DNA of 14,438 bases from Terfezia claveryi. Its lineage: Eukaryota; Ascomycota; Pezizomycetes; Pezizales; Pezizaceae. Of the stretch, positions 1 through 6,999 are shown piece after piece. A program made the position numbers and the translations under genes. The stretch is from contig WHUX01000670.1 of assembly GCA_015179025.1 (NCBI GenBank), positions 1 through 14,438 on the forward strand, written 5' to 3'. Each line of letters begins with the position of its first letter. Position 1 is the stretch's first letter. The notes beneath the pieces were generated by a model. It was not told where the DNA came from. It did not search any database and saw nothing but the letters and a program-made list of their open reading frames with translations.

Positions 1-378
1 ATTATGAACTTTCATCGTATGGTCACAACCAGGTTGCCAACCAGGCTAGTCTGGTTAGACATACATAGTTGCCAACCAGACTACCACATAGTATTGGTTG
101 CACGCCACATATGCAGTTCCACATTAGTGCCAAGCCTCACGTTATAGACCAGACTAGCCCCACATTATGAACTTTCATCGTGTGGTCACAACCAGGTTAC
201 CAACTAGGCTAGTCTAGTTAAACATACATAGTTGCCAACCAGACTACCACATAGTATTGGTTGGCACACCACATATGTAGTTCCACATTAGTGCCAAGCC
301 TACGTTACAGACCAGACTAGCCCTACATTATGAACTTTCATTATATGGTTACAACCAGGTTACCAACTAGGCTAGTCT
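1..378. repeat. Tandem array, 163-bp unit, about 2.3 copies, cut by the left edge
   Basis: The phrase ATTATGAACTTTCAT starts at 1, 164 and 327, giving a constant 163-bp period; the third copy leaves the consensus near 379. Each unit holds the short motif CCAGACTAG several times in both orientations and an imperfect 18-bp palindrome around CTAG (near 39-56 in copy 1). Copies differ mostly by transitions, for example CCAG to CTAG and CTGG to CTAG. No reading frame is evident. It may be the subterminal or 5' flanking part of the Plavaka-type element to the right, since CACTA-related elements carry short subterminal motifs in both orientations, but this is inference. It could equally be an unrelated minisatellite. 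Confidence 0.85.
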
Positions 379-1090
379 ACCGGTGGTTAACCAAACAGTC
401 AGAATGCCTAACCACTTGCGGCATGACATTGGCCTACAAGTGCCTAGTTAGGTTAATGGGTGGATTGTAACCGCCTGACAGGCCCACGCACAAACACTTG
501 CTAAGTGGGAGACCTGAGACAAGTACGCGTGTAAGAATTTTCTCTTGTTTTACCTTACATTGTAAACTTCTGTAAGCTAGAAACCTTTATACCCTTTGCA
601 AACGTACTGTCAGAAACCACATCTGGGCTTAAATCTCTACACATTCTAATTTTAAACCTCTTTGATATCAATGTCTTCCCTCAGACCGTTTTACACCCCC
701 TTTTATGTCAATGTCTTTCCTCAGACGACTTTGCAATATGTGGCCACGACTTTCGGTCTGATACACAATTTTGCTTGGTGCCATGATAAGCCGTCTTGGC
801 ATCATTCAAAGACTGTGGTCATTCCTTCCTTCTCCCCTTTTGATTTATTTCGTTATATCACAACAAATCTGAGGGTCTCGTACTAAGATTTTCACAAAAG
901 GATGGATACCAAACCACCACCGGGCTATATAGTACGCCTCACCTACAGTCGTTATGGCACATGTGTCATGGATTACGTACCCACTAATACTGTACAACCT
1001 GGGACCACATACCTAGTGCGGTAGGACTTCAATTATTACGGAACAGACTACAGATCTAGTTCTAGACCACAATCGTCCAGCTTGCGCCCG
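379..1090. other. Stretch without recognisable gene
   Basis: I see no convincing coding region. The only open frame of note (662-886, + strand, 74 codons) has no recognisable motif and low-complexity composition. A short imperfect direct repeat, TCAATGTCTTCCCTCAGAC at 668-686 and a one-mismatch copy at 708-726, is the only clear internal structure. The sequence near 1030-1050 (ATTATTACGGAACAGACTA) resembles part of the 195-bp repeat unit that follows and may be a decayed outer copy. Confidence 0.5.
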
Positions 1091-1097
1091 AAGGATT

Positions 1098-1830
1098 CAA
1101 ACTACAGTGTCCCCGCTGGTCACAGAGAGTCCCCACTAAGCCCCTAGATCTCAGGCTATCGTTGTATGTGTGCCCCTAATTTTTACGGAACTTAGATTTT
1201 GGTGGCAGAGTACGGGGTGTTAATTTTGCAATTAGCAGTTTCTATAGAGTCCAGTGACATACCAATATCATTGAGTCTCCACCGAACACTTCGAAGAATA
1301 ATACAGCGAGAGTCCCCATCGAGACCCTACCTACTCGGCCGATCATTGTATGTGAAAGCCACTCCGCATTCAACTTTTGCGGAACTTATATTGTTGGGGG
1401 CAGAGTGCGGGGTGTTAATTTGGCAACTAGCAGTTTCTATAGAGTCCAGTGACACACCAATATCATCGAGTCTCCACCGAACACTTCGAAGAATAATACA
1501 GCGAGAGTCCCCATCGAGACCCTACCTACTCGGCCGATCGTTGTATGTGAAAGCCACTCCGCATGTAATTTTTACGGAGTTTAGATTGTTGGTGACAGAG
1601 TACGGGGTGTTAATTTAAGTAGCAGTTACTATAGAGTCCAGTTACATACCAATATCATCGAGTGTACACCGAACACATCGAACAAGGCAGTATCGCTGAA
1701 TACCGAGAGAGTCCCTATCGAGACACTACCTATTTGGCTAATTGGGTATGTGAAAGCCACTCTGCATGCAGTTTTTATGGAACTTAGATAGTTGATAGGA
1801 GAGTATGCGGTGTCAATTTTGCAACTATCA
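1098..1830. repeat. Tandem array, about 195-bp unit, about 3.5 copies
   Basis: The anchor GAGTACGGGGTGTTAATTT or close variants begins at 1208, 1403, 1598 and 1801, giving periods of 195, 195 and 203 bp. A partial copy precedes the first anchor from about 1098. The two middle copies are almost identical over roughly 130 bp. Two of the differences are CG/TG (ATCGAG versus ATTGAG) and CG/CA (GATCGTTG versus GATCATTG), so they look like CpG transitions. Because 195 is a multiple of three, a repetitive open frame (1199-1618) arises on the + strand, but it shows no known domain. The array abuts the first recognisable transposase codons at 1836. A role as 5' subterminal or regulatory region of that element is possible but unproven. 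Confidence 0.88.
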
Positions 1831-2572
1831 GTTCAGTGTGGCCGGGCACTATGGCCGACATCTGCGAAAAAATCACTCGGGGAAAGAACTGCAACTCCCC
1901 AAGAAAAGGCAAGCAAGATCCTCACAGGCTGTCGGGGACCCTGAAGCGACGCCGGACGTACAGTGTCGATGCTGTACTTAGAGTCACAAATAGAGTGACC
2001 GAACACGGTTCGCAAGCTACAGTGCTTGGGAACATTGGATTACCAAGTATTGCGCAGCCATCATCCGACACACTGAGTCCTCATCAATGTACTGAGGAGT
2101 ATCAACCACAGTCACTCCAAGTCGGACAAGTCATACGGCAGTCATTGTTCACCCCGATTCGGAATCCATCATGGAATCCACTTTTACCATTTACCAGTGC
2201 TTATGAATATAAGCTTGCACGATTCTTCCATCAGAGCAAGACTTCGATGAAGCAAATTGACAATTTTTCAAAGACGAGCTGGTACCTCTGGATACCTCCC
2301 GGACAATAGGGGTCGGCTATAGGTCTGGTCATACCTGGGTAATAAAATGCGAGCCCTAATAGACCAACCAGCATGGCAACATGGGACTGTGGATTTCACC
2401 TGCAAAGAGGGGTGACATTTTTCTATCGGGACGTTGAACAGTGTATTCGTTATCTTCTCCGCCAGAAAGCGTATGCTAAGTATCTGGTTTTCAAACCTCA
2501 GAGGATTATGATCGGCAGGGAAACAGGGTATATACGGAGATGAATACGGGAGACTGGTGGTGGGACAGGCAG

Positions 2573-2625
2573 GTAGGTTTTTATCAGGTCCCTTATGAAA
2601 TAAACAGCTACTAACAGCCTGTTAG
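2573..2625 (+). other. Probable spliceosomal intron 1 of the transposase gene (53 nt)
   Basis: The donor is GTAGGT after codon CAG, the branch box is a perfect TACTAAC at 2609-2615, and the acceptor is TTAG ending at 2625. It lies between DWWWDRQ and MTLPVGSSLVPILITSDQT. The flanking frames join as phase 0, and the joined product follows the expected family order, with DWWW..Q followed by a hydrophobic strand and SD-T. Without splicing, the upstream frame runs into a stop within the intron. Confidence 0.75.
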
Positions 2626-2927
2626 ATGACCCTCCCAGTTGGCTCGAGCCTAGTTCCTATTCTGATAACCTCCGATCAGACATGCTTGACCAACTTTTCC
2701 GGGATAAGAAGTTGTGGCCAATTTTCATGAGCGTGGGGAATATCCCATCAGCTATCCGAAATAAGCCGTCAAGCCAAGCGTGGATCCTGATAGGCCTGTT
2801 ACCTGTTGGCCCGAAACGAACAAAGTCCCTCATCGGATTCTCGGTTCGGAACCAAGAGCATGATTCCCTTGAGACTCAACACCGACTGATTGAACGGATC
2901 TTGGCACCCCTGGTCCGTATGTTCGAG

Positions 2928-2981
2928 GTAAGGTGACAAATTTAAAACAGGCTCTGTTGGACCATGACTGACTTTGCGAAG
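2928..2981 (+). other. Probable spliceosomal intron 2 of the transposase gene (54 nt)
   Basis: The donor is GTAAGG directly after GAG in ..LVRMFE, a CTGAC branch-like box lies at 2968-2972, and the acceptor AAG ends at 2981. The intron length is divisible by three and holds in-frame stops (TGA at 2934). The reading frame on both sides is the same and continues as AGGSEIVCGDENVWRCIPI. The donor is less canonical than that of intron 1, and nearby AG dinucleotides leave the acceptor uncertain. Confidence 0.55.
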
Positions 2982-4712
2982 GCGGGTGGGTCGGAGATAG
3001 TATGCGGAGATGAGAACGTCTGGCGTTGCATACCTATCGTATCAACGTGGCTTGCTGATCATATGGAGAATGTAAATATCCATTGCATAAAAGTCAACCG
3101 GTGTCCAATATGTACAGCGAGTCGAGATCAGCTTGGGTTATTACCTAAACGACCCTACGCTGAGCGTGACCATACTGGCTATGAGCGCCTGTGGCGGCTA
3201 ATGATAACGATGGGTCGGTCACCCCCCTTGCTACACATGAAGGAAATTAATTGTGAGTGACAGGTTAACCACTCTGGATGTAAAGCCGATCCAGAATGCG
3301 CTATGGAGTCTCCCCACAGTCCGCCCACCGAGCATTGTACGTGAGACATACTACATAATATCCACCTAGGCGTTTTGAAAAATTTGATGGAGTGGATACA
3401 GGGGTTCTTGGGAAAACACAAAAGGCTTGCAGTTTTCGATGATATATGGAGTACATTGCCAGGATACCCAGGGTTCACTCCACCACGGAAGCAGTATCGC
3501 CAAATCACAATGTGGAGCGGTACCGAAATGCGAGGTGTGGACGGGTCATTCTTGGTTGTTTCACAGCCGCCATGCGTCGTGAGAAGGACACCAGCCGTCT
3601 GGGGCCAGCTGCTCAGGCTGACGTGAAAATCGCCATACGCGCAGTTCGTGCGCTGTCGGACTTCTGTTTAATTGCACAATATCGAAGTCATACGGCAGAG
3701 ACAATCCAATATATGACTAAGTACCTACAGGAATTTCACAAGTATCATCATGTATTTGGGGAATTCCGTGCAAGTAAGGCTGACCAGAACAAGGCAAAGG
3801 TGGCTTCTAAGGATCTGTCAGTGACGCAGGCTCTCAGGCAACGATTTCGAGTTACTTTCCGACCACAGCCACGCAAAAGGCAAACGAAGCATCGGCAAAT
3901 CGTCTGGAACGAGAACACCTGGTGACTGACATGCTGGGTCAGTCTACATTCAACTACCAAAGCTACACCTCCTCACTCATTACGTGGAACAGAACATTCA
4001 ATTTGGAACCCTCCCACAGTATTCGACAGAAATTACCGAGTCCCTCCACAAGCCATTGAAGGATGCTTATAAACGGTCGAATAGGGTTGACGCAACAATC
4101 CAAATTCTTGACATACATACAAGAGACCATGCCTTTAAAATGATGGAGTTAAATTTATTGCATGGGATAAGGAAGTGACATTCGACGCTGAGATGAAGGC
4201 TCTGGTTATGACGATGAGAAAGGATGCAGAAGGTACGAGTTCGAACAAAGAGGATCTGAAATTGTCTGGGCAGCCGCAGTCAAGGACTGCAATAGTACAA
4301 CCGCTGTCAGTGCTTGCATAGACCCTCTGAATCCTGAACCTAATTGGCAAGTTTCGGGATTACCTCCGAGTCAATAGTTATTTGGGGATTGGTACAGGAG
4401 ACAGGGAGGGGATCGAGGGTACCGAGGGCAGTATGTCTGTAGTCTTAGGGTAGCAGTGCCGCAATTTCAAGGGGATGGTGTGGAAACCCACAATGTTCGG
4501 TGGACAGGGAGAGGGACTTTAGGAGGCATGGAAATATTAGGGCAGATTGGATTTGGGTAAGAAGGAGGCCGTGATTCCTGGAGTGCAGTGGGCAGCTGGA
4601 TGGTCGTACTGTAGCTAGGCTGGAGGGGCTTTTCAGGATCTGGAATGGGATAGGAACGGATGGATGGGATAACACATGAGGTGGCATACGTGAGATTTTT
4701 GAGAGTGAAGGG

Positions 4713-4717
4713 TTCTA
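4713..4717. repeat. Target-site duplication TTCTA, left copy
   Basis: TTCTA stands directly before the LTR terminus TGTCACGGGG at 4718 and recurs exactly directly after the other LTR end at 6174. Five base pairs is the usual duplication size for Ty3/Gypsy integrases. Confidence 0.88.
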
Positions 4718-5010
4718 TGTCACGGGGGCCCTATTGACTGATAGTGCTCTTGCGACTATTAGGACGACCGTAGTTTGCTGCCGTAATGATATCTATTCCG
4801 CAACACAGAATATCAATCCTATAGCAGTAAAGTTCAATCCAACTAAAGTCCCTCACGACGGATCTTATTTCGCAACACAAAATAAATCCTATATCGCTTG
4901 AACGTGAAGTTAACTCAAGACTTAGGACTTTGTAGGCTTCGTGTACACAAGGTGCTCTTGCTTTCGATTACTCGCTGGTGGTAGAATGAATTCAACCGGA
5001 ACTACTTGCA

Positions 5011-5020
5011 CTATTTATAT
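5011..5020 (-). promoter_or_regulatory. Candidate TATA box in the solo LTR
   Basis: On the minus strand the sequence reads ATATAAATAG, a good TATA-box match, and it is conserved in the other LTR copy. It lies about 300 bp before the 3' end of the LTR in element orientation, which would give a U3 of roughly 1.15 kb and an R-U5 of roughly 0.27 kb. The transcription start is not shown by the sequence itself. Confidence 0.4.
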
Positions 5021-5705
5021 CCCGTGGTGTTCGTAGATATTCTTATGATAAAAATATTTTATAAAACGCGGGCCTACCTGTCACCTCGGAATTTCTTCCT
5101 AAGTGTTATGCCATCCACACCTTTGTTAATGCAGTTGCTATCTGCACTCGTTATCACAGGTTACTAACCCGAACGTAGAGAATATTCCCATGTCTACATG
5201 TTATACGTACTTCGTATATAGCTCACTTATCCCATTAAAGAATTCTTATCTGAGACAACTAAATTCAATTTCAGATAGTTACCAATCCCCGATACTATCA
5301 ATTACCATCCGACAATATCCGAAGGCATCTAATTATGTTTCCAGCAATATTCACTTAATAATGTCTAGTGTCTATTGAAAATAATTTTCAACTGCACATA
5401 ACTCTATGAATAGAGAACCGTAGGTCATAAGTAGATTACCATTGGAAAGGTATCAACGCATAGAAGATTATAGAATCTTAGTTTATTCGATACCCAAATT
5501 ATTCACGGAGTTATTACCAATAATAAGTAAACCTCCTCGTGGACCTATATGACCATATTAAAAGTCTTATATCTCCATGTGTTTAACTCCGATAATAAAA
5601 AGGATTGCAGAAATGGAATCAGGACGAAGAGTAGGCCTAGATAGAACCTTGAAACATTAAATTCGGAGAACTTTATGTTTTGGCCCTACCTTTGGCCTCT
5701 GTCCT

Positions 5706-5757
5706 GGGCGCACTCCCTTATAGTGTCACTGGATGCACTTTGGTCTAAAGTGCGCCC
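5706..5757. repeat. Nested inverted repeats in the solo LTR
   Basis: GGGCGCACT (5706-5714) pairs perfectly with AGTGCGCCC (5749-5757). An overlapping tighter hairpin, GCACTTT-GGTCT-AAAGTGC (5735-5753), competes for the same right arm. Both are retained in the 3' LTR copy. The position is in the probable U3. Confidence 0.7.
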
Positions 5758-5805
5758 TCGGTCCTTCATTTTTTTAGTTATTTTTACCGAATTATTTTCC
5801 TTAAG

Positions 5806-5854
5806 TTCAGGGTAATAATTAGTAATTCAGGGTAACGCCAAGACTTCAGGGTAA
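5806..5854. repeat. Three spaced copies of TTCAGGGTAA in the solo LTR
   Basis: TTCAGGGTAA begins at 5806, 5826 and 5845 with spacers of about two helical turns. The same decamer occurs three times in the homologous LTR. The location upstream of the candidate TATA box, in element orientation, suggests protein-binding sites, but no factor can be named. Confidence 0.6.
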
Positions 5855-6174
5855 CAGCTAATAGCTAGTATATGTATGCATATAGCCAGCATATTGATCT
5901 GGGTATAACTATTGAACCATTAATCGGATACTTATGAAACTTAAACCGTAGCTCCCTCAAGGGTCTATGGACGTTCCATAAGGGTCTTAACCATCTAGGA
6001 TGATTATAAACCACTCCGAGGTTCATACCAGTTTTATATATTTAACTCTTATAGATAAGTATTAGAAACGTTTGCACTACACTGCTAAGAGTGTACCTAG
6101 AGTCCGTATGGATTCTAGGGTCGTTCTATGAGGGCCCAAGTACCTTTGGTAGGGCTGGATGTCACCCCGTGATA

Positions 6175-6179
6175 TTCTA
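6175..6179. repeat. Target-site duplication TTCTA, right copy
   Basis: This is an exact match to 4713-4717 and directly follows the LTR end at 6174. Together the two copies show that 4718-6174 is a single integration unit. Confidence 0.88.
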
Positions 6180-6361
6180 GCAGACCACATAGTGAGGAGG
6201 GGATGATAAGGATGGAAAAACGAGAGGACGAAAAGGCACTGAATGTTATCAAGGTTTCGGACATAGAGGGGATGGCACATCTGATACTAGTGAAGACGGG
6301 TAGGGTCTGGTTGGTTAATAACAGGATTGATTTAAATATGTGGAACGAGTTGTATGATTAG
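6180..6361 (+). pseudogene. C-terminal end of the Plavaka-type transposase, beyond the solo LTR
   Basis: The frame through AGA at 6182 is open for 59 codons to TAG at 6359-6361. It encodes VIKVSDIEGMAHLI followed by RVWLVNNRIDLNMWNELYD, which matches the usual C-terminal block of Plavaka-type transposases. Removing the LTR plus one TTCTA (4718-6179) joins it in frame to EVAYVRFLRVKGS at 4678-4716. This segment and the last part before the LTR have no stop or frameshift, unlike the middle of the gene. It has no start codon or promoter of its own and is non-functional as it stands. Confidence 0.85.
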
Positions 6362-6789
6362 ATATGTTAGGATATGAATAAATAGTATAAGCCGGGAATT
6401 GGAATAGCTTACAGTGAGGGTTTGAAATTATGATGCAATTGCAGAAAGACGTTGGGAGACTGGGGTAGGACAGGATAGATCCAGGTCTGGGGAACCGTCA
6501 GGAAGTTCCGGCCGGAGCCACAAGTATACTACCAACATGGGATGGTGAGCATCTGGCAGAGTTTGATAGCGAGGGACGGTTGGGGGTAGGCATTGGGGCG
6601 TATGACAGACGTTGAGTGGCAGGGAGAGTATCGTGGCAGCGCATGACAGCGGATGGACGTTAGGGGGCAGTCTATGGAGTTATGACGGCTGATACCGGAA
6701 AGTAGGCGTTGCGGCGCCAGCGGCGACCGGGCATATGAGGGGTTACTAGAGTGCGTCAGGAGGCCCAGAGGGGTGTTGTGGCGCGGAAA
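6362..6789. other. G-rich 3' flank of the transposase gene, no gene seen
   Basis: After the transposase stop the + strand is strikingly G-rich. It has runs such as GGTTGGGGGTAGG near 6580 and recurrent short words (GACGTT three times, ATGACAG/ATGACGG variants). No domain or credible frame is visible. The composition changes abruptly at about 6789 to AT-rich sequence. This is probably the 3' untranslated and terminal part of the Plavaka element; its terminal inverted repeat could not be identified. Confidence 0.45.
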
Positions 6790-6999
6790 AATCTTTCATG
6801 ATGTACTAAATATACTATTATAATACTATTCCTAGTTCAGAGTGGAGCTTTAGTAATAAGGAGGCTTGAGTACAACAACTGGCTAAATCAATACAGAACA
6901 ATAATAAAAACAATAAGAATAAGAGTTAGGTGAACTCTACCTTATAATTCTCAAATGATATAATATTATTCGACTGGGTAAAGCTTCCTTAAGTATTAT
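6790..6999. other. AT-rich stretch, possible LTR remnant of the old Gypsy element
   Basis: This lies downstream, in minus-strand sense, of the degraded chromodomain, where the 3' untranslated region and 3' LTR of that element should be. It is AT-rich with few CpG and holds one small inverted repeat (AGAGTT-AGGTG-AACTCT, 6922-6938). No partner LTR exists in the window, so the assignment is by position only. Confidence 0.3.

Larger units (their letters stand above)
1836..4717 (+). pseudogene. Broken Plavaka-type transposase gene (CACTA/EnSpm-related), main part
   Basis: I recognise this from the order of conserved blocks seen in fungal Plavaka transposases. The order is: an N-terminal LPFTSAYEYKLARFF block (about 2187-2229); W-KMRALIDQPAW (2332-2376); FFYRDVEQCIRYLL (2418-2460); NRVYTEMNTGDWWW (2522-2563); LITSDQTCLT with a candidate catalytic Asp (2656-2691); LWPIFMSVGNIPSAIRNKPS (from 2712); WLADHMENVNIHCI and RCPIC (3049-3114); QNALWSLP (3292-3315); DILHNIHLGVLK (3345-3380); IAQYRSHTAET (3671-3703); PKLHLLTHY (about 3957-3983); and LPQYSTEITE..HKPLKDAY (4008-4069). 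The blocks lie in different frames, so besides two probable introns there are at least seven indels, for example near 2340, 2405, 2503, 2701, 3265, 3343, 3535 and 3956. The product cannot be full length. The true start is unknown. The C-terminus continues beyond the solo LTR. Family assignment is from memory of the block pattern, not a search. Confidence 0.85.
4718..6174 (-). mobile_element. Solo LTR (1457 bp) of a Ty3/Gypsy chromovirus
   Basis: The segment matches 10212-11682 over its whole length at roughly 90% or better by eye, in the same orientation. It starts with TGTCACGGGG and ends with CACCCCGTGATA, where the other copy has ..GACA; the terminal CA became TA by one C-to-T change. The ends form an inverted terminal repeat. 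TTCTA flanks it on both sides, and no internal region is attached: the + strand transposase frame continues on both sides. This is the expected outcome of recombination between the two LTRs of a full element. The orientation is taken from the homologous copy, which is the 3' LTR of a minus-strand element. Confidence 0.92.

Noticed and set aside
1..378. CRISPR array
   Set aside because: The repeat unit is a long continuous 163-bp tandem with no short repeat/unique spacer pattern, and the context is eukaryotic.
662..886. 74-codon open frame as a small gene
   Set aside because: There is no recognisable motif and no codon or neighbour evidence; it is likely chance.
1199..1618. Open frame of 139 codons with a 65-residue repeat as a real gene
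   Set aside because: It arises because the tandem unit is 195 bp. It has no known domain, no start context I can support, and breaks in the diverged copies.
3253..3294. A third intron (GTGAGT..CCAG) in the transposase gene
   Set aside because: The donor is good, but the length would be 33-42 nt, shorter than usual. The excised part would include residues (LDVKPI) that fit the family, so an indel near 3265 explains the frame change better.
4445..4687. Minus-strand open frame of 80 codons
   Set aside because: It is antisense to the C-terminal region of the transposase, whose family blocks are readable on the + strand.
5190..5378. Small + strand open frame inside the LTR, with a related frame at 10644-10853
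   Set aside because: It recurs only because both segments are LTR copies. It lies antisense to the element, and its second half shifts frame between the copies.
6570..6600. G-quadruplex in the G-rich flank
   Set aside because: Only two runs of three or more G lie close together, so a stable four-tract structure is not supported.
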